Assembly (NCBI RefSeq): GCF_900091445.1
Contig: NZ_LT607733.1
Coordinates: forward strand, 5,855,001 to 5,919,000
Direction: 5' to 3'
Source of the DNA: Micromonospora echinofusca
GTDB lineage: Bacteria; Actinomycetota; Actinomycetes; Mycobacteriales; Micromonosporaceae
Length of the DNA stretch: 64,000 nt
In this document: positions 52,279 through 60,483 of the stretch, in pieces
Position numbering within the stretch: position 1 is the stretch's first letter
Layout of the letters: each line of letters begins with the position of its first letter
Program-made: the position numbers and the translations under genes
Notes under the pieces: generated by a model
The model's database searches: none
What the model was told of the DNA's origin: nothing
Seen by the model: only the letters and a program-made list of their open reading frames with translations

Positions 52279-55200
52279 CGGTGGTCAGCCCCATCGTCTG
52301 CGCGACCTGCTCTTCCGACATCGCCGAGATCTTCGCCACCAGGGCGGCCTCGATGACCTGGCCCAGGCCCCGCACGTGGCGGGAGTCGAACAGCTGAGCG
52401 GCCGAGACGTCGACCGAGAAGCGCTGCCGGATCCGGGACACCAGCTGGACCGCGAACAACGAGTTGCCGCCGAGGTCGAAGAAGTCGTCCTCGGCCCCGA
52501 TCTGCTCGACGCCGACCGTGTCCGACCAGAGTTGCGCCAGGGCCCGCTCGAGGTCGCTGCTCGGTTCCACATACGGCGTGGACAGGGTCCGTGCCGTGCC
52601 CGTGGAGGTACCGCCGGCGGTCAACTGCTCGGTGACCGCCGCCCGGTTGACCTTGGAGGTACGCCGCAACCGGACGTCGAGGCCCTCCGGGCACCAGATG
52701 ACCTGCGGGCCCACGGCGCCACCGAGAATCAGGCGCAGTGCCTCCGCCCCGGCCTCGGGGGTGACCTCGTCCAGCGGCTCGGCGACGGCCGGTGCGGCGA
52801 CCGACGTCCCCTGGGTCCGCTCGGGCAGGTCCTCCGGCATCCGGAAGATGGTGAACCGCTCCACCGTCAGAACCTCGTTGCCGTCATCGTCGATGAGCGT
52901 CACGTCGGTGCTGGCGGTCTCACCGAGGGTGTCGTCGAGGTGCCGGATGATGGCGTGCACCCGGCCGGGCAGCGCGCTGTGGACGCGGATGCGACCGTAG
53001 CTGAACGGCAGGTAGAAGCCCTCGCCCCGGATGACCTGGCCGATCCCGATGCTGCAGTCCAGGATCGCCGGATGCAGGTGGTACTCGTCGAGGTCGGAGC
53101 GGAACCGCTCGTCGAGCTCGACGGTCACCAGCTCCATGCCCGGCGCGGACCAGCGGCCCCGGATTCCGGACCAGCGGGGGCCGAACTTGAGCACGCCCTC
53201 GAAGTTGGCGAGATCGGGGACGGAGATCTCCGTCGCCTCGGCCCGGAGTTGCGCCAGGTCGTGCTTGGTCGGGTCGACGGCGTCTCCCGGGCCGACCCGG
53301 CCCTGTGCGTACTGGTTGCCGTCGGGACTGCGCAGCACCACCTCGAACCCGTCGGGCTGCCGGCGCAGATCGAGCTGACACCGCAGGCCGGGGTGGGCGA
53401 CCAGTGGCTGGACGAGCATGAGGTCGGTGATCTCACCGTGCTGCTCGCCGGTCAGATCGGCGAACGCGGCGCGCACCAGCTCGATGATTCCCGTGCCCGG
53501 CATCGTCGGGATGCCGGTCATCCGGTGCTCGTCGAGAACCCAGTTCGTCGCGGACAGGTCGACGTCGAAGGTGCTGAGCGAGTCGTCGACGTCGGTCCGT
53601 GCGGAGAGCATCGGGTGCGCCACCGGACGGACCTCCGCGTCGGCGGGCTGCTCCCCCCAGGCGATCTGGGCGAAGATCGACGGGGCCTCGACCTCCTGCG
53701 CCATGCCCACCTCGGCGAACGGCGGCCAGTTGATGGAGACCGTGTGCCGGCCCTCCGCCCACCGTGCCTGTGCGAAGGCGTCGAGCACGGCGTTGGCGCC
53801 GACGTAGTCACCGAGGCCGAAGTCGGAGGAGAGCACCGCGATCGACGAGTACAGCACCATCAGGTCCGGCTGGAAGATCTCGTCGAGCAGGTACGTGCCG
53901 CGCACCTTCGGCGCGAGCACCGCCTGCGCGTCCTCGTGGGACCGGGTCTCGAGCATGCCGCCACCCGCCACGGCCGCCAGGTGGAACACCCCGTCGACCG
54001 GTCCGAAGTGGTCGAGCACCCGGTCGCGTACCGCCCGCATGCTGTCGGCATCGGTGACGTCCGCCGCCAGCGTCAGAACCTGCCCGCCGGACTCCTCGAT
54101 CTCCTGGACCGCGCGGATCCGGTGCGCGACCGGCGCCTGCGGGGTGGCGGCCAGCACGGCCGGCCACTCCTCCCGGTCGGGCAACCCGCTGCGACCGAGC
54201 AGCACCACCTTCGCCGACACCAGGTCGACGAGCTGACGGGCGAGGACCAGGCCGAGCCCGCCCAGGCCGCCGGTGAGGAGGTAGACACCACCCTGACGGA
54301 GCGCCGGCGGCGCACCCGCCGGCGCCGTCACCGAGATCCCGGCGTACGACCAGGCCCAGCGCTTGCGACCACGGTAGGCGACCTGCTGCTCCGTGCCCTT
54401 CCCGGCGATCTCCGCGAAGAGCTGCGCCATCGCCAGGTCCTCGCGGTACGTCCCGCCGAGGTCGATGCTGCGGCTGGTGACCGATTCAAGCTCCTTCGGC
54501 GCGAGCTTGACCACGCCCAGTACCGCTGCCTTGGCCGGCTCGACCAGGCCGTCGCCGGTGACGTCCTGCATCTGGCTCGTCACGACGACCAGCTCGACGG
54601 GCGTACCCGGCAGCCGGCGAACGGCCTCCTGGAGCATCCGCAGCACGCTGTGGAAGCCGTTCTCCAGCCAGTACCCGGCGGCGGCGGCCTCGGTCAGGCC
54701 CTCGGGCCGGGTCCCGACGCAGAGCCCGTGCACCAGCGTCACCGGCGCCGGCAGGTCCGCCGGCAGGTCGGCCAGGAGCGCCATGGCCTGCTCGTCCGTC
54801 GTCGCCAGCAGCACGCTGGCGCCGGCGGCCCTGGCCCGCTCCGCCACCCGGGGCAGGACGGTGTCGTCCGGCGGGGAGAGGACGAGCCAGGTCCCCTCCG
54901 CGGCGACCGGATCCGGTGCCGGGGTCTCCAGCCACACCGGTGCCGTGTACGCACCAACCGGTCCGGCCGTGACAGCCGCCCCGCCGACAGCGGCCGGCTC
55001 TTCCTCGTCAGGTTCGATCCAGTAGCGCTGACGCTGGTAGGGGTACTCGGGCAGGGCCAGCAGGTTGCGCCGCTCGTCCGACCAGAACCCGGCCCAGTCC
55101 ACCGGCACGCCCTCGGCCCAGAGCCGGCCGACCGCGCCGAGCAGGGTCTCCGCGTCGGACTGCTGCTGCTTCGGGTGGCGCAGCGTCGCCACCGCCACCG

Positions 55201-57676
55201 CCGAGCGGTCCTGGGCGGTGACGTAGCCGGTGAGGGTCCGGCCGGGCCCCACCTCGACGAAGGCCCGGTCGCCGTCGGTGGTCAGCAGCTCCACACCGGC
55301 GGCGAACCGGACGCAGCCGCGCAGGTGCCGGGCCCAGTAGCTCGGGTCGGTCGCCTCGTCGTCGGCGATCCAGGTTCCGGTCAGGTTCGACACGAAGGGA
55401 ATCGCCGGCGGGTGCAGGGTGGTCTTTCGTACCGCCTCCTCGAAGCGGTCGAGGATGCCGTCCATCGTCCGGGAGTGGAACGCGTGCGAGGTGTGCACCC
55501 GGCGGCTGGAGACGCCGTGCAGCATCAGTTCGTCCTCGAACCGTTCCACGTCCTCGGTCCGGCCGGCGACCACGCACACCCCGGGTGCGTTGATGGCCGC
55601 GATGTCCAGCGTGTCGTCCAGCATCGGGACGAGCAGCTCCTCGGGCAGGGTCACCACGAGCATCGACCCGCTCTCGGCCGTCTGCATGAGCGCACCCCGC
55701 TCAGCCACCAGCCGCACCGCGTCGTCCCGGCTGAACACGCCGGCCAGGGCCGCGGCCACGTACTCGCCGATGCTGTGCCCGAGCATCGCGGTCGGCTGGA
55801 TGCCGAGGCTCTGCATCGTCCTGGCGAGCGCGTACTCGATCGCGAACAGCAGCGGCTGCGTGTTGCGCGTCTGGTTCTGCGTCTCGCTGTCCGCCTTGAG
55901 CAGCAGGTGCAGCAGGTCCACGTCGTGGGTGGCGCGCAGCGCCGCCGCGCAGGCGTTGTACTCCGCCCGGAACACCGGCTCCGAGTGGTACAGCTCGAGG
56001 GCCATTCCCGGGTACTGCGCCCCCTGACCGGGGAAGAGGAAGGTGGCGCCGCGTGCCGCGGTGGCCCTGAAGGCGGGCAGGTCGACGGTCAGCCGGGCGG
56101 CGGCGTCCGCCGGGGCGCCGGCCACCACGAAGCGGCGCAGCGGCAGCGCCCGACGGCCCGTGCTCAGGGTGTACGCGAGGTCGGCGAGCTCCTCGTCCGT
56201 GCCGGACAGCCAGTCGGCCAGCCTGCCGGTGAGCGCGTCGAGCGCCTCCGGCGTGTGGGCGGAGACGGGGATGAGCTGGAAGGACCGCCGCCCGGGGCGG
56301 GACGCCGCGCGGGCCGGCGGCTGCTCGATGATGACGTTGGCGTTGGTCCCACCGATGCCGAACGAGCTCACGGCGGCCCGCCGGGGACGGTCCGACGCCG
56401 GCCAGGAGCGCAGTTCGGTGCTGACGTAGAACGGGCCGTTGACGAAGTCGATGCGCGGGTTGGGCTCGTCGAAGTTGATGACCGGGGCCAGCACTCCGTC
56501 CCGGACGGTGCAGACCGCGTTGACGAGACCGGCCACGCCGGCCGCCGCCCCGAGATGACCCACGTTGGCCTTGACCGACGCGATCGCGCAGTAGCCGGCC
56601 TCGTCGGTCTGCTCACGCCACGCGGTGCTGAGCGCGCCGACCTCGATCGGATCGCCGACGAGGGTGCCCGTGCCGTGCGCCTCGACGTAGCCGATGGTGG
56701 CGGGATGAACGTCGGCGTCCCGCAACCCGGCGCGGACCACCGCGACCTGGCCGGAGGCGCTGGGTGACGAGAAGGCACCCTTGTCGCTGCCGTCGTTGTT
56801 GATCGCCGTGCCGCGGATGACGGCGTGCACGGGGTTGCCGTCGGCCAGCGCGGCGGCCAGCGGCTTGAGCAGGACGGCACCACATCCGTTGCCGAAGACG
56901 GTGCCCTGGGCCTGGGAGTCGAACGGCCGGATCCGACCGTCCGGCGAGAAGATCCCGCCGTCCTTGTAGACGTACCCGCCGATCTCCGGCAGGCAGATCT
57001 CGACGCCACCGGCGAGGGCGACCTCGCACTCACCGGCGCGCAGCGCCCGCACGGCGACGTGGACGGCCACCAGTGAGGTGGAGCACGCGGTCACCATGCT
57101 GATCGCCGGGCCGGTCAGGCCGAGTCGGTAGGCCACGCTGGTGGCCAGGTAGTCCGTGTGGTTGCTGATCGAGGCCAGCAGGTTTCCCGCGCTCCGCATC
57201 GCCTGCGTGCTGCGGTAGATGTTGTCCTCGAGGTAGTTGTTGGGCCGCGATCCGGCGTAGACACCGATCCGGTCGCTGCCCTGACCGGGGACCACGCCGC
57301 CGTTCTCCAGCGCCGAGTGGCACGTCTCGAGGAACACCCGGAACTGGGGATCCACCAGCTGAGCCTCGCGGCTGCTGAGCCCGAACAGGGCGGCGTCGAA
57401 CATGTCGACGTCGCCGATGACCGGAGCTGCCCGCACGTACGCCGGGTCGGCCAGCTCGGCGTCGGTCACGCCGGCGGCCCGCAACTCCTCGTCGTCGAAG
57501 AAGGAGATCGACTCGACGCCGTCGAGAAGGTTGTCGCGGAACTCCTCAACGGAGCGGGCACCGGGGAATCGACCCGCCATGCCGATAATCGCGATGGGTT
57601 GTCCAACCGTCCGGGCGACGGGATCAAGACCAGCCTGATGCGCCATGGGGCACATGCTTGTTTCTCGTGGGTCCAC
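52268..57676 (-). CDS. Type I PKS module, KS-AT-KR-DH-carrier
   Basis: 1,802 aa from GTG 57676 (ATGs at 57655 and 57646 are alternatives; no start has a good ribosome site). KS: residues 27-450, Cys198 in MVTACSTSL, His334 in EAHGTGT, His374 in KANVGHL. AT: 545-840, Ser635 in GHSIGEY and HAFH (731-734), predicting malonyl-CoA. KR: 1128-1310, GGLGGLG, Ser1278, Tyr1291, Asn1295. DH: 1353-1600, His1384 in DEHRMTGIPTMPG, Asp1540. Carrier: 1705-1775, Ser1739 in DLGGNSLFAV. All catalytic residues present. KR before DH is not the usual DH-KR order. A helical tail ends the protein, suited to docking. Confidence 0.93.
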   Translation of the reverse strand: MDPRETSMCPMAHQAGLDPVARTVGQPIAIIGMAGRFPGARSVEEFRDNLLDGVESISFFDDEELRAAGVTDAELADPAYVRAAPVIGDVDMFDAALFGLSSREAQLVDPQFRVFLETCHSALENGGVVPGQGSDRIGVYAGSRPNNYLEDNIYRSTQAMRSAGNLLASISNHTDYLATSVAYRLGLTGPAISMVTACSTSLVAVHVAVRALRAGECEVALAGGVEICLPEIGGYVYKDGGIFSPDGRIRPFDSQAQGTVFGNGCGAVLLKPLAAALADGNPVHAVIRGTAINNDGSDKGAFSSPSASGQVAVVRAGLRDADVHPATIGYVEAHGTGTLVGDPIEVGALSTAWREQTDEAGYCAIASVKANVGHLGAAAGVAGLVNAVCTVRDGVLAPVINFDEPNPRIDFVNGPFYVSTELRSWPASDRPRRAAVSSFGIGGTNANVIIEQPPARAASRPGRRSFQLIPVSAHTPEALDALTGRLADWLSGTDEELADLAYTLSTGRRALPLRRFVVAGAPADAAARLTVDLPAFRATAARGATFLFPGQGAQYPGMALELYHSEPVFRAEYNACAAALRATHDVDLLHLLLKADSETQNQTRNTQPLLFAIEYALARTMQSLGIQPTAMLGHSIGEYVAAALAGVFSRDDAVRLVAERGALMQTAESGSMLVVTLPEELLVPMLDDTLDIAAINAPGVCVVAGRTEDVERFEDELMLHGVSSRRVHTSHAFHSRTMDGILDRFEEAVRKTTLHPPAIPFVSNLTGTWIADDEATDPSYWARHLRGCVRFAAGVELLTTDGDRAFVEVGPGRTLTGYVTAQDRSAVAVATLRHPKQQQSDAETLLGAVGRLWAEGVPVDWAGFWSDERRNLLALPEYPYQRQRYWIEPDEEEPAAVGGAAVTAGPVGAYTAPVWLETPAPDPVAAEGTWLVLSPPDDTVLPRVAERARAAGASVLLATTDEQAMALLADLPADLPAPVTLVHGLCVGTRPEGLTEAAAAGYWLENGFHSVLRMLQEAVRRLPGTPVELVVVTSQMQDVTGDGLVEPAKAAVLGVVKLAPKELESVTSRSIDLGGTYREDLAMAQLFAEIAGKGTEQQVAYRGRKRWAWSYAGISVTAPAGAPPALRQGGVYLLTGGLGGLGLVLARQLVDLVSAKVVLLGRSGLPDREEWPAVLAATPQAPVAHRIRAVQEIEESGGQVLTLAADVTDADSMRAVRDRVLDHFGPVDGVFHLAAVAGGGMLETRSHEDAQAVLAPKVRGTYLLDEIFQPDLMVLYSSIAVLSSDFGLGDYVGANAVLDAFAQARWAEGRHTVSINWPPFAEVGMAQEVEAPSIFAQIAWGEQPADAEVRPVAHPMLSARTDVDDSLSTFDVDLSATNWVLDEHRMTGIPTMPGTGIIELVRAAFADLTGEQHGEITDLMLVQPLVAHPGLRCQLDLRRQPDGFEVVLRSPDGNQYAQGRVGPGDAVDPTKHDLAQLRAEATEISVPDLANFEGVLKFGPRWSGIRGRWSAPGMELVTVELDERFRSDLDEYHLHPAILDCSIGIGQVIRGEGFYLPFSYGRIRVHSALPGRVHAIIRHLDDTLGETASTDVTLIDDDGNEVLTVERFTIFRMPEDLPERTQGTSVAAPAVAEPLDEVTPEAGAEALRLILGGAVGPQVIWCPEGLDVRLRRTSKVNRAAVTEQLTAGGTSTGTARTLSTPYVEPSSDLERALAQLWSDTVGVEQIGAEDDFFDLGGNSLFAVQLVSRIRQRFSVDVSAAQLFDSRHVRGLGQVIEAALVAKISAMSEEQVAQTMGLTTDAG

Positions 57677-57756
57677 GCATCAAGGTCGCGGCGAGTTCCT
57701 GGCGACAACTCGCCAGGTTCTTCCCGGCCACCGAGCGGCCCTTGCATCCTTTGGCA

Positions 57757-58803
57757 ATGCTGGACAGGAATCGGAGGATCGCACCGACCCCGGTCTCAGA
57801 GCTCCTCGTGACGCGTGGCGGCGACCATCACACGGTACTCCTCAAGCACGAGTGTCGACATCCGTCCGGCTCAGTGAAGGAACGGACCGCCCTCGGTCTG
57901 CTGCGTGCCCTCGACCGGGAGCGACCACTGGTGGCGGGCACAGTGGTGGTGGAGTCCACGTCGGGCAACCTGGGCATCGCGATGGCGCGTCTGTTGGCCG
58001 ACATCGGCTGTCACTTCATCGCGGTCGTCGACCCGAAGACCCCGGCCGTCTCCCTGCGGGCGCTCACCGAGGCCGGCGCCGAACTGCACCTCGTCGAGGA
58101 GCACGACGGTCGGGGTGGATACCTGCTCACCCGGCTCGACGCGGTACGGCGGATCCTCCGGTCACGGCCGGACTACCGCTGGCCGAACCAGTACGAGAAC
58201 CCGGCGAATCCGGATGTCCACGAGGAGAGCACCGCGCCGGAGATCATCGAGCAGGGCGGCCAGCACCTGGACGCCGTCTACGTCGCGGTCTCCACCGGTG
58301 GCACCGCCGCCGGGATCGCCCGGCACGTCCGCGGGTCGGGCAGACGAATCCGGGTGATCGCCGTGGACGTGTTCCACTCGCTGGCGAGCGAGGTCTCCCC
58401 GGGTCCGCCCACGGAGATGCCGGCGACCGCCCGTCTCCTCCCGGGGATCGGTGCCAGCCGCCGGTCGTCGTTCCTCGAGGCGGGTTCCGTCGACGGCCGG
58501 CACCAGATCCGCGACAGCGACGCGATCGCGATGTGCCGGATGCTCCGGGAGGACACCATGATCGGCATCGGCGGTTCGGCGGGATGCGTGTTGACCGCGT
58601 GTGTGACCGACCTGTTCGGGCCGGCGGCTCCGGCGTTCCCCCTGCTGCTGATGCCCGACGACGCCAGCAAGTACGAGGACACGGTCTACGACGACGCCTG
58701 GCTGGCCGAGGTCGGGCTGCTCGATCCGGTCGAGTCCGCGATCCGGTCGTTCCGCCGGCAGGGCCTGTCGTTCAAGGCGAGCGAGCCGGCGCGGGCCGGC
58801 TGA
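57757..58803 (+). CDS. SbnA-like PLP enzyme (2,3-diaminopropionate-type, cysteine synthase fold)
   Basis: A 348-aa fold-type II PLP enzyme: HPSGSVKERTALGLL with the Schiff-base Lys, ESTSGNLGIAMARLL for the PLP phosphate, FIAVVDPKTPAVSLRALTEA and HDGRGGYLLTRLDAVRRI. The ESTSGNLGIA and GGYLxTR segments are those of SbnA, which joins O-phosphoserine and glutamate en route to L-Dap. The oxidative partner SbnB is not in the window. ATG 57757 starts the conserved region; GTG 57667 is possible. It is divergent from the PKS gene and ends 4 bp from the convergent permease. Confidence 0.85.
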   Translation: MLDRNRRIAPTPVSELLVTRGGDHHTVLLKHECRHPSGSVKERTALGLLRALDRERPLVAGTVVVESTSGNLGIAMARLLADIGCHFIAVVDPKTPAVSLRALTEAGAELHLVEEHDGRGGYLLTRLDAVRRILRSRPDYRWPNQYENPANPDVHEESTAPEIIEQGGQHLDAVYVAVSTGGTAAGIARHVRGSGRRIRVIAVDVFHSLASEVSPGPPTEMPATARLLPGIGASRRSSFLEAGSVDGRHQIRDSDAIAMCRMLREDTMIGIGGSAGCVLTACVTDLFGPAAPAFPLLLMPDDASKYEDTVYDDAWLAEVGLLDPVESAIRSFRRQGLSFKASEPARAG

Positions 58804-58807
58804 CCCC

Positions 58808-59635
58808 TCACTCGCGGCGCCGCAGGCCCCGCCGGACGACGGCCAGGCTCAGCAGCAGGCCGACGACACACCACAGTCCCAGGACCAGGGCCACCCGCCC
58901 CAGCTCCCAGGAGCCGGCCAACTCCTGCGCTGCCATCGTGTCCGGCAGGAACGCCGCCCGGAACCCCTGGCCCATCCACTTCAGCGGGAACAGGGACGAC
59001 AACGTGGTCAACGGCGCGGGCAGCACGGTGATCGGGGTGACGAAGATACCCGAGGTGAAGACCAGGACGAGATAGGTCAGGTTCGCCGCCGCGCTCGCCC
59101 CACGGACCGACCTGGCCAGCCCGCTCAGGACGATACCCAGCAACGAACACGCCGTCGCTCCCAACAGGAACACCCAGGCCAGGGTCAGCCAGGACCCGGG
59201 ATCCGTCGGCAGCGCCAGGTCGAACAGCAGCACGCCCGTGGCCACCATCAGCACGGCCTCGGTGACGCTGACCACCAACACGAGAAGCAGCTTGCCCAGG
59301 ACGTACGCGGCCGGTGGCGCCGGCAGCCCGCGCAGCCGCTTCAGCGTCCCGTTGGCCTGGTCCTCGGCGATGCCCACAGCGAGAGTGACGAAGGTGGCGG
59401 AGGCGATGCCCGCCGCGATCATGCTCGCGGTGATGTGTTGACTCGCGGTCACACCGGTTCCGGCGTACTCGGTGGAGAAGATCGATCCGAGCAGCACGAG
59501 CAGGACGATCGGCAACGCGAACGTGAACAGCACGGTGTCGCGTTCCCGGAAGAAGGTCCTGATCTCCACGGCCCCACGGGCCAGCCCGAGCCGGCCCGTA
59601 CGGGTCAACGAGTCAGTCGTCGCGTGCGTGGTCAC
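58808..59635 (-). CDS. ABC-2 type exporter permease
   Basis: A 275-aa protein with six hydrophobic segments, including LFTFALPIVLLVLLGSIFST, ITASMIAAGIASATFVTLAV, VSVTEAVLMVATGVLLFDLA and ALVLGLWCVVGLLLSLAVVR. EDQANGTLKRLRGLPAPPAA corresponds to the cytoplasmic coupling region of ABC-2 exporters. Its GTG overlaps the stop of the ATPase upstream (GTGA). It is a second exporter for the cluster, linked to the NRPS operon. Confidence 0.88.
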   Translation of the reverse strand: MTTHATTDSLTRTGRLGLARGAVEIRTFFRERDTVLFTFALPIVLLVLLGSIFSTEYAGTGVTASQHITASMIAAGIASATFVTLAVGIAEDQANGTLKRLRGLPAPPAAYVLGKLLLVLVVSVTEAVLMVATGVLLFDLALPTDPGSWLTLAWVFLLGATACSLLGIVLSGLARSVRGASAAANLTYLVLVFTSGIFVTPITVLPAPLTTLSSLFPLKWMGQGFRAAFLPDTMAAQELAGSWELGRVALVLGLWCVVGLLLSLAVVRRGLRRRE

Positions 59636-60483
59636 GGCTTGTTCCCTCCCACCAGGTCGAGGTAGACGTCCTCCAGCCGGGGGCGGCTGACCGTCAGTCC
59701 GGGCACGGACGGCCCGAGCCGGGCGACCAGCTCGTTGACGAACGCGCCCGGGTCGGCCGTCCGGGCGCTGCGCGCCTCGGCGTTCTCCAGCCAGCTCACC
59801 GTGGCCTCCCCGCTCATCCGGCCGCCGAGCGTCGCCGGGTCACCGTCGGCGCGGACGACCCCGTCGGCGATCACCACCACGCGGTCCGCCAACGCCTCGG
59901 CCTCCTCGAGATAGTGGGTGGTCAGCAGCACGGTGGTGCCCTGCTCGTCCCGCAGGCCGCGGACCAACTCCCAGAACTGCCGTCGCGCCTGCGGGTCGAA
60001 CCCGGTGGTCGGCTCGTCGAGGAACAGCAGCCGTGGCCGGCCCACCACCCCGACGGCAACGTCGAGCCGACGCCGCTGACCGCCCGAGAGGGTGCGGACC
60101 CGGCGCCCGGCCGCCTCGGCCAGGCCGACCTTCCGCAGCAGGTCGGTCGGATCGTGCGGGGACGGGAAGTAGCCGCCGAAGTGCCGCAGCGTCTCCAGCA
60201 CCGTCAACTCACCCGCGTCGCTCGCCTCCTGAAGGACGATGCCGATGCCGTACCGCCAGGACGACGGGGCCCGCCAGGGGTCCACGCCGAGCACGCTGAC
60301 CTCGCCGGCGTCCCGACGCCGGTGCCCCTCGAGGATCTCCACGGTCGTCGTCTTGCCGGCGCCGTTGGGCCCCAGCAACGCGACCACCTCACCTTCCTGG
60401 ATGTCCAGGTCGATGCCCTCCAGCGCGACCACGGGCCCGTAGCTGCGCCGCAGGCCGCGTACCGTCACCACGGGGCCGGTCAT
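59632..60483 (-). CDS. ABC exporter ATP-binding protein
   Basis: A 283-aa ATPase: Walker A LLGPNGAGKTTTVEIL, signature RTLSGGQRRRLDVAVG, Walker B LLFLDEPTTGFDP, switch LLTTHYLEEAEALA, and a short C-terminal region (LTVSRPRLEDVYLDLVGG) like other antibiotic exporters. ATG 60483 overlaps the NRPS stop (ATGA), so NRPS, ATPase and permease form one coupled unit. Distinct in sequence from the DrrA-like ATPase at 47152. Confidence 0.92.
   Translation of the reverse strand: MTGPVVTVRGLRRSYGPVVALEGIDLDIQEGEVVALLGPNGAGKTTTVEILEGHRRRDAGEVSVLGVDPWRAPSSWRYGIGIVLQEASDAGELTVLETLRHFGGYFPSPHDPTDLLRKVGLAEAAGRRVRTLSGGQRRRLDVAVGVVGRPRLLFLDEPTTGFDPQARRQFWELVRGLRDEQGTTVLLTTHYLEEAEALADRVVVIADGVVRADGDPATLGGRMSGEATVSWLENAEARSARTADPGAFVNELVARLGPSVPGLTVSRPRLEDVYLDLVGGNKP

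Noticed and set aside
52148..56767. A 1,539-codon open frame on the plus strand opposite the PKS gene
   Set aside because: It is His/Arg/Gly/Val-rich with no domain and mirrors the codon bias of the PKS gene on the other strand.
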